The notes under the pieces: generated by a model
What the model was told of the DNA's origin: nothing
Database searches by the model: none
What the model saw: the letters and a program-made list of their open reading frames with translations, nothing else
Part shown: positions 13,901-26,707 of the stretch, piece after piece
Layout of the letters: the number at the start of each line of letters is the position of its first letter
Numbering within the stretch: the first letter of the stretch is position 1
Made by a program: the position numbers and the translations under genes
Assembly: GCA_014338405.1 (NCBI GenBank)
Contig: JTDE01000129.1
Location: forward strand, 172,885 to 236,884
Reading direction: 5' to 3'
Length of the DNA stretch: 64,000 nt
DNA from: Paragonimus skrjabini miyazakii
Lineage: Eukaryota > Platyhelminthes > Trematoda > Plagiorchiida > Troglotrematidae

Positions 13901-15385
13901 AGTGCCCGTATGATTATACGTCATGGTGAATTTAGGCAATCCCGTTAATTATAGTTATTTCTCTGTTTAACTAGCACGTGCGTCTCACCCTGTGTATATC
14001 TAAAATTTCCGCGTTTATAAGCAGACTTAGCCCCCATTCAGTGTACATGAGATATGCAAAAACAGTTGGTAACGCCGTGATTATGGGGCTAGGGCCCGTC
14101 ATCCAGTCCATGTGAGTGAAGTGGCATCAAGGATGAATATGTCGCTGAGACTTAAAATGAGGCCTGAAGGTCAAAAGTTAATCCACAGCTGCATTATTTG
14201 TGTTCAAACTGCACGAAAAACATTGATAGGGGAAGGTTTTATGAAAGCCGGAAGTGCATGCTTGTAAATAATAAAAAGTCTTAGAAACATATCTCACTTA
14301 CAACCTAGAAACTTAGTTTTCTCCTGATACTAAGGTTCAAACAGCAGCCCGGCTTTTTGTATCGAGTTAAAACAACCAATAGTTTGATAGTTCAGTCTAC
14401 GCTTTTAATCGACCGCTTTCCACTGAGAACAAAAAGCAGTCAGTTAGTCTACGGTGCTCATTTTCCACAGGCTGGAATTGTATTACAAACACGGTTACTA
14501 TGACAACCAACCTATTATCTGTGGCGGAGATAATCGCGGTCGTGCAGTACAGGTCTGATAACAAGTATCCATTATAACATAATAAAATCTACCGTGCTTT
14601 CTTTAGTTAGAAAAAACTCAGAGGTTAGATTTGTTTGGCAAAATAAACGCCATGTTTGACATCACTTGGATCTGAATGCACTTCGAGCATTTGGTACAAC
14701 AGCATCAGTTATCATTTCACGATGTGAACAATTCTATCTCTCTAAAGTTCTTAGTACGCCTACCTTTGAGTACTGTGTATGCTGTAAGCAAATTGTTGAC
14801 AAACAAAGTAAGGTATCTATCAAACAATATGCACCACCAAATGATCACTCCAACTTTTGCTTTTAAAACCAATGTAGCGGCATCCAACGTTCTCTTGAAA
14901 TAACTAACATTTTTTTCCTCAAATTACTTGTCACTGATCTTCGCTCATCGAAACCAGTTCTTCCAGTACTAACTCAGGTACTTAATTGCGTTGTTAGTGG
15001 TCTAGTTGAGTTGAATCATGGTCAAACGCGAGTAATTCCGCCATTGTCAGATTGAGTGGAACTCCGACTTGGTTGCCGTTAAGCAATCAGCTCCGTTGGA
15101 CCTGTTCAACGAGAAAGAATACTTGTTAACGCAATCCCGTTAATACTAATGAAGCATAAAGTTGTCATTGGGACTAATTAACGTTGTCTTCAATTATGTT
15201 AGTAATCTGTTATAAGCAATGCAAAATCATTCACCGTAAATGTTGAAGTAGAAAATACGTTTCAAGCAGGCATATGGGCACCCTGTGTATGTATGGCGTT
15301 TTGGTTTCTTGTATTTCTAAGTAAACATTGTTGTTCACATATCTGTCCTGATCACTAATTACGGATCACTGCCTCAAATTTTTAG
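7904..15385. other. First visible intron of the left-hand gene (about 7.5 kb)
   Basis: Apart from the inverted-repeat element at 12541-12812, nothing firm is seen. A motif AACATGCTTCAACC occurs at about 8013 and again at 8289. On the - strand a strong donor (TACTGG|GTAAGT, near 8271) ends a frame of about 25 codons, but it has no acceptor. Frames at 8692-8910, 11583-11846 and 14666-14903 are open but unsupported. Confidence 0.5.
12541..12812 (+). mobile_element. Inverted-repeat element lacking the tRNA core, plus head module
   Basis: The left arm TAGATTACTGATGAGTAGTC (12541) and the right arm ending GACTACTCATCAATAATCTA (12680) are inverted repeats, and both continue inward into CAACTTCAAGTT and TGATGTTCAAATTGAA. 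Only about 40 nt separate the arms, so the tRNA-like core seen at 58.3 kb is missing. Outside the right arm, after an A-rich spacer, comes the head module (CAGGTTTGATGAGATCAGAG, then TTCGACCTGTC) in the same junction as at 58.1-58.2 kb. It lies in the first intron of the left-hand gene. Confidence 0.65.
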
Positions 15386-15467
15386 GTGGCCCGTGTGTCC
15401 ACAACTCGGGAACATGGACAGCATTCATTATGGAGCTTGAGAACGTTTAGTTCAGTGTTCAATTTTG
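15386..15467 (+). CDS. Candidate 82-nt internal exon joining the long exon to the last exon
   Basis: A good acceptor (possible branch point CACTAAT, then CCTCAAATTTTTAG) precedes 82 nt that are open in phase 0, followed by a strong donor (TTTTG|GTGAGT). It encodes 27 residues beginning VARVSTTREHG and ending SSVFNF, then leaves in phase 1 with a single G. The preceding long exon leaves in phase 0. The last exon at 26708 enters in phase 1 with CT, so the joined codon is GCT (Ala). No other exon is needed to keep the frame. The flanking introns would be about 7.5 and 11.2 kb. The peptide resembles nothing I recognise. The call rests on splice signals and phase agreement. Confidence 0.5.
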
Positions 15468-16998
15468 GTGAGTCTGCGTGCGGATACGCAACTAACGGTT
15501 CTGAATAATCTGTGTTGGTGTTGTTGTCTACAGTTCCATTAACCCTAATGTTTCAAAGCAGACTGAAGTAAATATTCATTTCAAAAGTACATTTGGCTTG
15601 ATGATCTAACCAATACAAAGTGTTCCTCTATTCGAGTGCAGTCCTAATTAGCAGGGCTATGTGTGACGTAGTTTATCACTTAACAGAAATAGCAAAAATA
15701 AACTTACTGGATTCAAATGATTACATTTTTGCTTGAAAATCTTACAATCTTCACACATTACCAGTGTCCTCTTGAATGCCGTCAAATATGCCAGATACTC
15801 TGCAGTAATCGACACAATTATCTGAACCCATGCTCACTGTACATTTGCTAAATTTTTCGCCCAAAATAGTCATTATAAATATCTTCAAACTAACCTAGTT
15901 AACAGTGTTTAAGCGCTAACATGCATGTCAAGTAAATACTACATCCAATGTATGCTACTCCATTCACCAGGTGTTGTAGAGTACCAAAACAGTTAGGTTC
16001 AGACTATATGAACTTAGTAACAAAACTTCTTCAAATACTATTCACCCTAACATTTTAATGCGAGTCAATCTTCAATTTGATTTGCGTTGTCGAGATTTCA
16101 ACTGCGGAATATGCGCAAATTTTTCTAAGTGATCCCCAATAAATGTGCTTTTACGCGTCAACTGGAGCACCAGAGAAATATCTCCCAAGATTTATTACAG
16201 AATCGAACATCGGATAATTACTCGGCATTTTATCGTAAAGTGCATCATTATCAATGTCAGTCAAAAAATCTATCAGTCCTCAATGACACGTTAGCGTTTA
16301 TCAGTTTGAACGATCTTCCCCAGTCTGAACTATAGGTACACTGGGAGCACTTTACTTCCTACGTGACCTTATCAATTGTGATTTGTTAATCATTTGAAGC
16401 TTAATTTGTATGGGCCGACCTTTACTCTTTGTAGACGGTAAGAAAAAACGTTTAAAAAAATAATGGCGAATAGACGGATGAAAGCGGTTTGGATGAAAAA
16501 TTCCTAATGGCAGGTTGAAAAAACTGAAGTCTACTTCGAATAGAAAGCGTATACCCGTCACTATTTTCATTAGTATACTGACTGGATGTCATCCAACTGA
16601 TAATATTTAGTGGAGCGTCTCTGAGGGACTATCGACCCTTCGTTCCCTCTTCAAGGTCATTTGTAAACGTTGTATACAGCACTCGTGTACACTAATTTTA
16701 GATCAGGTAGGCATATTCATATTTCGTTTTTTGTGTTTAGTGCCCATGGTTGGGAATTTCCGATGATTAGAAATTAGAGGAGTTTCACGATGGAAATTTC
16801 GTTCCCAGCAGATGAATTATCGTTAAGTTTTGTCTAATACAAAAAACATTGCCTTATTGACCAGGTTGGAGATTCGCAAGCAAAACAACGTTAAAGTTCG
16901 CATGCTTCCCAGAAATCGTAATCATCGTGGCATTCAAAAGAGCCTAGAATCACTCAATGATAAAGACAATCAATTTTTGGTTATCATTTCTAAGACCG

Positions 16999-17016
16999 AT
17001 ATATATATATATATAT
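16999..17016. repeat. (AT)n microsatellite
   Basis: Nine AT units followed by GTATATGTAT, just beyond the decayed gag-protease relic. Confidence 0.9.
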
Positions 17017-17145
17017 GTATATGTATTCCAGTCGGACCGTTTGGCAAACTTGACTGCATTTTTCACAAGAAAGCATCCACCTCAACTGATACTGACATTG
17101 AGTTTAAGAAGACTCACAAATACCACCTGAGGCATATGTTCGCGT

Positions 17146-17700
17146 TTGAGCTACACTACCTGCTTTGATTCTTACGCAGACTCTTCAACCAACACTTGGG
17201 TGAATTGTGAAATAATGTCATTGTCAAAAATGAGCCGAGTAATAAACCCTGTGATGGTGACCTTGCAAACGTTTCGAGGGATTGCCTTCTCAAACCTGGC
17301 AACTGATACATGGGTTGAGGATGAGTATGTTTTTGTGGAGCTTCATCAAATTTTGAAGCCTATCCAAAACTGGTGTACTGAATCCCTTTCTACCCAGCTG
17401 TCAACAATTATTATGTTTGCCTATGTTTCCTATGTTACAGTCATATATTTGTTGTACCACCTTGAATCTTTCGGTAGGTGCCATACGTGGCTTGAATGGT
17501 TCCATAGCTACTTCAGAAATCGTCAGCAATCTGGAAGCTGCACCGGGCAAAGATCCACGTTTATATTGAATAACACTTATGGTACAAACAATACTTCTTC
17601 GTTTGGTTTCTGTTAAACAGTTCTGACACTTCTTCATCGGAGGGCATTTTACGGTCAAATGCGCAGAAAGTATTGCTATGAGAAGCCTATAAAACTACTC
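17146..17700 (-). pseudogene. Decayed LTR-retrotransposon gag-protease relic, probably BEL/Pao-like
   Basis: Translating the - strand gives pieces in shifted frames in the order expected for a gag-protease junction. First comes a Cys-rich segment (HLTVKCPPMKKCQNC, about 17600-17660), like the knuckle at the end of BEL/Pao gag proteins. Further on (about 17170-17310) is CKVTITGFITRLIFD followed by ISQFT, which resembles the strand and catalytic D-[ST]-G region of retroelement aspartic proteases, here with the active-site Gly/Ser lost. Frameshifts and stops interrupt it, so it is dead. The 156-codon + strand frame over the same place is its shadow. No LTRs were found nearby. The family name is inference. 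Confidence 0.35.
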
Positions 17701-19671
17701 ACTGGTTTTTATTCGGACATTTAGTTGTTGCTTCCGATGAATATCCGGACGTGTTCTTTTCCAATCTTTATAGACTTTTGACTCGCTGTTATTTCTGCCA
17801 ATTCACCATTCGCTCACATGTAATTGAAATCAAAAGATCCTCTTGCGGTTATGTGAGGTACCCGGGCAGCATTCCTCTTCTACTGTAAATAGTCTAAGCC
17901 TCCCCCTACCGTGAGCTTTTAATCGGATATCAGGTATCTCCTGCGAAACCAAACACAGTTGACTACGAAACTGACTGTCCAGTATGTGTAACCTTACAAC
18001 GTTTCACATTAGCTCTACTGCTTCCGCATTACTCATTCAGACCTTCTTGTAAAAACTGGAAATTACCTGCAGACTCGAATAGACTATTTTCCACAGTTAG
18101 GTTATTCAGTCTTCAATTTCGTCACCATACTCTAAAATAGCATGCGGGTGCTTCGTGACAGAATTGCGGACAATCGCTTTTAGCGATTCTCATCTCCTGC
18201 ACTCAGCTTTATGCAGATATGAAATATTACTCCGGGAAATGTGAGATTAACCCGATTTAATATCATATGTTAATTGTGCGTTATCACATTGCTTAGCCGC
18301 TCCTTGCGCGGTCTCATTAAAATGTATACCGGTATAATCTCTTGTCTTAACAGGTGGTCACGTCTAATGAGAGTTCACATAGTGTATTTTATCGGTTTTT
18401 TTTATAATCTTCCGTATGATAACTTTGCAATTTCTTCTTCTGGTTGAAAGAAACGAAAAATCTATTTGGTTTAACTTAGTGGCACTCATTCTCAGAATCA
18501 TATACTACACTTGAAATTTTCTTAAATTTTCCATTATGCTTTTCACGGGTCACTTTTCATTGAACAGCAGTGAGACTGTGATATGTCAAAGTGGGTAAGG
18601 TGAATGTTTGTTGCTAACCTCATCTCAAAATAAATTTCAAAAACTGGTGCAGTCTTCTAACTCTATCAATATTTAAGGATAAACTTTCTGTGGCAGGCTG
18701 GTTTGACAGATCTAGCAAGCTTTGTATCTAGACTGCTTCTTAGACTGGGTCGATTTTCTCTGCGTAGTTGCTTGTGAATTCCTTATCAACCACACCATTT
18801 GAGAGAATATGTATCGTTGGTTTGAACAAATCATCACCTGAAGAGTAACTCGTCAAAATCACGGAAGCAAACGAATTGCTGTACTTGTAGACAGTACCGC
18901 ATTTCGGCTGGACGTGTTCAGTCAGGGGTCTCTTAACGGAGACTGTCCTGACAAGAACTATAGTAAAGCAATTTAAACACACAATCTACTTTGACATTCA
19001 GGGGACCGAACACAAGTTCTAGAGAACTGAATCATTCAGCTTACTTTAATGGAGCAAGATATCAACACAATCTTTGGCGTCGCAGCCGGTCAGCTGTCCT
19101 GAGCATACTTCATGCTGGAGTGTGCCAAGCTGAGGGTTTCTGTTCTAAGACCCAGTCTTCGCATAGTTTTCTTCTAACACTTGCTGATAAGGGGTCTTGG
19201 GATTGTTCACAATTTCAATTCGTTTTATTGAAACAAATTCCGTGAACAGCACACGGACATATCAAAAAACACCTTGATTATCGTGGACCAGACACGCGAC
19301 AAAATCGTATGTCTGTTTCTACAGGTGCCGAGAGTAGTCAGTTAACTTAGACAGTCACTAATACTTCTCTGTATTCAACTTTTTTGTAGCTACACTCTAT
19401 ATTCCGCGTCACATCTACTGGTTTTACGTGGCAACAAATGAATCACAGGAACGACTGCTCGATGCGATGGGTACGTTCTGTTCTCCTTGAAAGTTACACC
19501 AGTGTACCTGTCTTTGCTAACTCTCCTAAAGTATGCTTTCCAAAGACAAACTAGCCTTCTGTGGTAATTTTATGAGGAAAATCCCAGTTGTCCGATGTGG
19601 TGTTTCCACTGGTATTAGCGGAAGTCCGACAACGGCTTAGCCAATCACAGACCTCACAACATATTGTCCTT

Positions 19672-19952
19672 TCAAGTTGATCCTCACCCACAATTGATCG
19701 CAGCTGTCGCATTCCCATAGACTTTTCAGTCAGCCCCTTCCGAAAAGAACTATCACACTCGAGTTTAGCACTTGTTAAAGCTCGTCAGTAGTGCATCTCC
19801 TTGCCGCAGCCGGGACTAGAATCACGGACACGCTTTCATGAGGCAAACGTATTGCCTATTGCGCCAGTAACCTCACATTAGGCAAGATCGAATTATCATA
19901 TGTGAACGCTCATCCACTCTCGTTTGTGAGTAATGATCACTTGCCCTTGACC
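19672..19952 (-). mobile_element. tRNA-like SINE copy
   Basis: This matches the 57.8-58.1 kb copy in order and orientation: CACCCACAATTGATCGCAGC near 19685, then GTCGCATTCCCATAGAC, a degraded B box (GGACTAGAATC), an A box region (ATTGCGCCAGTAACC) and AATTATCATATGTGAACGCTC near 19900. Both pol III boxes carry substitutions, so it is probably inactive. It lies in the second intron of the left-hand gene. The 121-codon frame starting inside it is not a gene. Confidence 0.7.
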
Positions 19953-21327
19953 AAGATAACATGTGCGAACCCCCACATCATTTTCCTTGGACCATATCCC
20001 AAGATCGCGCACACTTACGTAAAGCGCGTGGTCCTTTCACATGTCTACAGTCATGTGATCGCTTGTATATACGTATGTGATTCGTCACACACAGGTAAAC
20101 CAACGCGACATGGCAATCCCACAGTAACGTCAACACGGAACGCGCCTCAGTGGGTCATCACTGAGCGGTCCTTTCCGTGTTCCTCCCCCTATTGTTTCCT
20201 CTTTTCCGTTGTTTGTATCCACCCTGCTCTCATGTATCAGCATATCGCTTATTATATGCATATATAAGGCACTTTTTCTGCAACCATTTGATAGATTACA
20301 AGCATTTTATATATACATAACTACTACATCAGCTTACTAGCCTGCGTCACAGGGGGCAAAACTGACCTATACATTATTATATAATAAGATTGTGTATGGC
20401 CGTAAGCCGTGTGGAAGCGTTGACGGTTAGAAGGAAGTTCAGTCGTGGTTACCTCTACACAAGCGCGCATGAGAACCACGTTCTTTGTGTGGCGGGTACG
20501 ACCTTGGGCTCTGTTCAAAAGACGGTGAAACGCGGACTGCACGCGTGACCTTGACCAAGGACAATGGTTGTGTGAATTGTATTTTGTTAGTCAGCTGATC
20601 AGTCAACACGTTTAATGAAAATGGGAAAGCTCTAACTGTAACGAAATATTCGTTCGATAGAACCCGTTTTACAATGAGTCCTAAATAAATGCATGGATAA
20701 ACTGGTATAGATTTACTCACAGAATAATCAATACCCTGAAATGCTTCACTACTTCAACAATCCATTTAAGTGTTCAATGTTTATGTATATGGCTGGATTC
20801 GGATCCACAGTTATCCACATGTGTATGTTGACCGTCTTTACTAGTTACCGTGTAGAACAATAGGTGCATTCGTACGCATGTTTATAACGTTGTTACCAAC
20901 CGTTCGTCATTTTGTACAATAATTATGTTTAGCATTCAGCTTATTGAAGGCAGTTTCTAAAAGTTCCTTTACAGCATCTTTTTGCTTCCACTCCGTAGGA
21001 TCGCCAGGAATAACTAGTCATGTTGGATCGTTCCCAGACACGTAGAATGTACGTAGATAGTACAAAAAACTTCTCGGGACAGCATGTGTTGTTCAGTACA
21101 GTTGAAGATCGTGTGTTCATTCAGTCATATTTCGTTTGGAAATAGCCCTCAAATCACGCGCACTTAGGATGACGTTAAACTATGGACCAGACAAGGAGAT
21201 GTACTGCCAGTGAGCTCCTGATGTTTTACTCAGTATGCTTCTGTTTGTGGAGTTACTGCCAGAATGGAGAAACTTCAATCAGATATCAACAGTTTTTAGC
21301 GTGCAATAAGCAGTGGAAGTGGAGACC

Positions 21328-21348
21328 GTTCATGTGGTCCACATGAAC
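21328..21348. repeat. Perfect short palindrome
   Basis: GTTCATGTGG and CCACATGAAC are exact inverted repeats of 10 bp around a single T. No function is evident; it lies in an intron of the left-hand gene. Confidence 0.7.
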
Positions 21349-24336
21349 AGTACATTATCAGTGGAGGAAAGTGGTAAATGTGTGTTGCCGCTGTGACGTT
21401 TCCGATTAGGACGAAGATCGTGAAACCAACTGCTAAACACGGCAAAAATGCTGTAAAGACCACTTTTCTGGAATTAAGTTATAGATCAATCCGTTTCAGG
21501 ATGTGAGCACCAGTCATTTGAATTCATAAATGAAGCACGTATTTTTTAATCAAAATAACGCACAGTTATAGTCTTGTGAAAATATACATTGGAACTTGGC
21601 AAACGAATGGCAACAATGCACTACTTCCGTCATGCATTCAGGTTGAGATTCAATAAAGAAAAGTGGGTGTTTTAACACACCTTAATGGATACATTCACCC
21701 CACGGGGATAAGAGTTCTGCATTCATTTTCCAAGTTAATTACACGGGGTTTAAGTAAAACATGTAGTTGGTAGAAGTGTGTAGTTAAAAACAGTGTGGAA
21801 ACGTGTACAATTCCGAGACGAGAGATGAACCCAGTGTTAGGCATTGAGGGCACCATTGTTGATTTCTGAAATGTTTTTCATTGCTATTCATATAATTTGT
21901 ATCATCTCCAACGTCACTTTAAAATAAACGCTGATCAACTAATTCAGTAAACAACTCTACCATTCCAGCAGTTACGCCCATTAAAACTTGTGTTAGTTAT
22001 AAGTATATAATATTAAGCATATTGCACGCTTATTTGAAACATATCCCAGCCCGATTAGCCTCATGTCTACGAATCCCAAGTCACATATGGGCACAAGCCT
22101 AATTTTGCTGTGTATCGAAGGAATTCTGTACTCATTGCTAATGTTGTTCTGAAAACACAGGCATCGTTAATCACTTGGTCCTGATATATTCATCAAAACG
22201 AATCAGTATCCGGTGGCTGTACAAGCGCCCGTATAGCCTACTTCTACATTGTTCTTATGTATTTGATGTGGGCAATTTCTAGAATGCTCGTCATACACAG
22301 CTGCAAGCGTCGATCAGCAGTTTGGTTCAGAGATTGATTGAGGTGTTTTGCAACCGGTGCGATCTCGGAAAATGTGGAAATACAATGTAGTGAAATAACT
22401 TGTCAGTTTCATCTATACAACAATCGAGTTGATTTGCATCACTCCCTCAAAACAAGTGAACATATGCATAACTTGTTGGTTTTCATAATATTCAGTCGAA
22501 ATACGCATATTCCACTCCAGTCTTCGACGGTCCCCTATACAATATCAACCCCTCATTCAATCAACTCTTCATATTTTACACCCTGAAAGATAGAATTTCA
22601 TTTACCATTGCCGTATTCTGTTCAACGTTAATAATAAGTTTGAACACATTTGTTAAAATGGTTGGAATGAAACTAGAACATTTATTTTTGTTCAAGCGAA
22701 GAAACAGATAGTCTACAGTGATACATATTTAGTTGCTCACTGAACTGCAGATCAGATTTCAATCAAGTTCAGGCTAGGAATTGGTGGAAAGATAGTATTT
22801 TCAGATGTGATCTTGCATGGACCTACTTGTGTATTATGTTACAAGAATATATAGATTGGATAGGTCTGATAATAAGGCGTTTAGTAACTACTAAGCACTT
22901 AAAATATGACTAACTGGAAATAAACATATCATGAGTATACACTTTTGCGTGTACTTCACGAAGTTCATATAGTGATTGCCATTAACATACGTAGATAAAA
23001 CACCAGAAAATTTTAAGATTGTCATTGATAGACTACAACCATCTGACAAATCTTTCAAGATAAACAAACCGTGTCATAAGGATGCTGGCTTAGGAGTGTT
23101 GGATAGAGCCATATACAGAACAACGCCATCCACACTGTTCTTCGGGGATGATACTTCACCTACTTAAGCTGTAAATAGAATATTGACAAGATGAGCTCAT
23201 GTGGTACATCAGACTTGGTTGTTAGAGAGAATGCAATGTTGCTGAAGTGACTATTTTATTCTTTTGCCACAGTGGTCATCCAGTAAATCATTCCAACTCT
23301 GCTGGACCAAACTGGAAGATAGTTACTCGTTTTACACAATTCTGTGGTACAAGAAACACAAAGAGGTAGCCTGAACACTGTTTGTCTAATATCAGTAGAA
23401 CGAGACAGACGAGACAACGAGCACCATATGTGTATACTGAACAAACTTAAGCATACTGATGGCTAGCAGTGGTCTGCATTTCATTGTAAAAACAATTAAA
23501 GGCACACAGACTTTCCGGCTGTGTACCGTTACGTCAGCATTTTTGTCGTTTATCGAGTACGTTTTCTTGTTGGTGAATTCATTTGTGAGTAATCATTTTC
23601 CGAATGATTGAACCTCTTGTATAGACAGAAATTGCACCTATCAGTCAAACGAAAACACCTTTCGTTTGTTGCAGTGAGCTGTAACAACAGCCTGTTTAAG
23701 GTCACTCAATCAGAAGTACAAGATGGTCCACTTAGTTCAACCAAACAGTTTTACCATTCTAACTACGGCATGTAAAGGTAATCACCATCATAACGAAGTG
23801 AAAAAAACATGTTGTGGTGACACCCGATCGATTTATATCGCCACAGTCATTAAATAACGACCAGAAATGAGCTGACAGGCAAAACGTTGACCTACATCAC
23901 GAGTCATTAAAACAACCCGTGTGCAAATGACATTAACACTACTTTCCAAAAATCATAAGGCACGTCAAAGATAGAGCGTGCAAGAAAATATAAAGAGCGG
24001 TGTTAAGCAAAACAAAAACTCATAACGTAAAAGTGCAGGTGAATAAACTTGTTGGCTACACAAATTAGGGGAAAACAGTGAAACACCATGGTGACTAAAC
24101 GGGTTGTGAACATGCCCTATAGTTTTGTTCAGTTTCGGTCGTTAAGTAACTGGTTAAGTTGCATCGGCATTTTTGTTGAAGCAGTTGGAAGTCCCATTAT
24201 GTTCACTGACACGTGTGGACACTTTAGAAACATCTAACATTGGTTAATCTGTCGGAGCTGAAGGAATAATGCTGGGGTGTGCGATAGACTGATCTGCAGT
24301 TATTTCTAAGGATCTGTCTACGATTTTTCTGCTTAG

Positions 24337-24533
24337 TGGTATACTCCTTCTTCTTCGCTGTCTATTTGCCCACTTTCTGTTTGGCATACACGCCATTCAG
24401 AGCTACTAATCATAGCTGGCCTATGAGCCTACTGTTCACTAATACTATCGACCTCATTCAGTCCACGGAACAAACAACAGTTATACCCATACTCACGGTT
24501 GGTGGCATTCGTTTTCCAGTTATTCTGCCATAG
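24337..24533 (+). CDS. Possible alternative last exon, hydrophobic
   Basis: A good acceptor (CGATTTTTCTGCTTAG) is followed by 197 nt open in phase 1 to TAG (24531-24533). The product is about 65 residues, starting VYSFFFAVYLPTFCLAY, a plausible membrane segment, and containing an N-H-S glycosylation sequon. The entry phase matches the exit phase of the 15386-15467 exon, so it could be an alternative 3' exon of the same gene. A chance open frame is equally possible; no related copy was seen. Confidence 0.22.
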
Positions 24534-26707
24534 TGACCAAAGTCAAAGAATACTTGTGTAAACAGTTAGACACAAATGGTTTGTATCATATCGCTTGCGT
24601 TTCCGTTTATATACCTTGTATCCACTGTAAACACAAAGGAATGAGACCGAGTGACGTATGTGAAGGCTTTTGTAGTCCAGCCGGCTGATGTTGGTTAATC
24701 AAATGGTAGGCTAACTGGAAAGTAGAACCCTTGTTTCTGGGGCAAAACAGTAGGGAGACTATAATGGTAAGTGTATGTTAGAAAGGAATATACTGAGGGT
24801 ATAAGACAGAGAAGGTTTTGCATACACCAATGTACTTAAACCTTCTATCTAGGAGTGGAATACAAGCAAAGCTCTAAACATCCACTGGGGCCACAGAGTT
24901 CGTCTGAAAAACTGAAAAGCAGAACAGAGAGTGGGCCATACTAACCCATGTTTCTGTAAAGCATAGCAGGTGATTTATCACATGATGAGGGTAGTCGGCT
25001 GCTACGAATGAACAGTATATATAACTGACATAACTCTTGTGCGCTCAATACACTCGTCGTCCCTTTGTTGCTACGTCATTTTGAGTACTTTGATGACATA
25101 CTAATTTGAGACGTCCAGAGCATTCACGGCTTCATCCTTCACGGTTTCATATGGCAATATCAGAGTGAACTATGACTTTTACATGTTCCTTGTCAACCGT
25201 GCATCTGAATTCACGGCAATGTAACCATCGCTGGTTGAACTTTCGGATCCCCGTTCAAATCACATCCCAGGCCGTTCTGTTCAAGACTTTGTCCCCTCCA
25301 CGATCACAGGTTTATAGTACTGTACAAGACACTTGCCTGAATGATAACCTAGTGTCTCAACTTCTAGCCAATAGGGTTTGGTTTATATGCAATTAGGTGC
25401 TCGTACAGCAGCTTCTTCAGAATCTGTTAATCGCCCATCCAATGAACTTGTTCCACGCAGTGAAGTTGTTTGAGCTAAAACGTAACTTCACTCCCTTCCG
25501 TGTCCACCTGCATAAATACGTCAATGTTCGAAAGTTTGTTTGACCACCAAATACTGAGCGTATGTCTTAGACATTGCAGTAGGAAACGACTTTGTTTGCA
25601 GGATATTCCACTGATATAATGTCTCCGTCTTGCTACAGTACAACAATAAAGACAATTCCATGACATCCTAGCCAAGTAGTTTTGTTTTCAACCTCCGACT
25701 GCGGTTTTACCAAATACGTTCTTCAAGATATCCAAAAACAGTGTTAGCGTCGATTACGCGAGTTGGAATAGAAGAACGTTCACACACGTATATGTAATCA
25801 CGCTAAAGTGCGTGTATGAGAACACGTTCATCCGCCCCTGTTAAAATGAAATTTATAATATTGCACGAAAATTTATTACTTAGTAAACTGCTTCTCAAAG
25901 CTATCCACGTTGTAGTTTGCCCACAACGACGTAGATGTGGTTGAAGAATATCTGTTGCAAATCTCCTTTTAAAATGATTGCTCATCTGATTTTTATGAGT
26001 TCCTGCTGAGCTTGCTAATGGATAAGAGTTAAGGGCACACCTATGAAAATGGACGTCTTTCATAATAAACCAAATTTGGTCAGCTGCCTACCCGTGCTTC
26101 TACTGCAGCAGCATCCCCATTCTTAGGGTTTCTCCATCATGGCGGTCAAATGAAGACTAACTAACCTAGAGATAAACGAGAATAAATCTTCATGCTGAAT
26201 GGTTAGATTAAATCATAAGCTTAATGGTTGAATAGTCAATCACTTAAATTGCATAACTCAGCCTTATGTTGCGTTATTCCTAGTTTGTATATGAACTGAC
26301 GTATTCATCAGAAAGATGTGAAATCAGTAGCGATGTTATAAACGCAATTGTGATGGACATGTTTAATACAGAGGTTTGTGAGAAGCCAACAATTTTTGTG
26401 TCGTCAATTACTTCACATATTGCATGAACTATTTGACCTGAATGGGTTACATAAGCAGAAGTTGATTAGTTTTCAGGTATCCAGATTCTCCAACAACTAA
26501 CACGTGGGAGCTTTCTTCCTGTACACAAGAAGTCTAATTCATAAGTACCAGACGGGCACTGAACTAATTTTAACAAATACACCGTATCAATCCACACTAT
26601 CCAGCAAACCTGTTAGAGCATCAGACTGCGATGCAGTTAGCTGTGTTTGAAAAGTATTTTGTACAAACAACTCTCTGCAACTTCCGACCTGTTATTTCAT
26701 TTGCCAG

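Larger units (their letters stand above)
15468..26707. other. Second intron of the left-hand gene (about 11.2 kb)
   Basis: Contains the gag-protease relic, the SINE at 19.7 kb, the palindrome at 21.3 kb and the possible alternative last exon at 24.3 kb. At 20100-20700 the sequence is more GC-rich, with a TATA-like TGCATATATAAGG (about 20257), perhaps an old LTR or promoter, unsupported by repeat ends. The rest shows nothing recognised. Confidence 0.5.

Noticed and set aside
17146..17616. 156-codon open frame on the + strand
   Set aside because: The - strand of the same region carries gag- and protease-like pieces; the + strand frame is their shadow.
20100..20700. Solo LTR or promoter around TGCATATATAAGG
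   Set aside because: No matching terminal TG/CA ends, no duplicate copy and no target-site duplication could be identified by eye.
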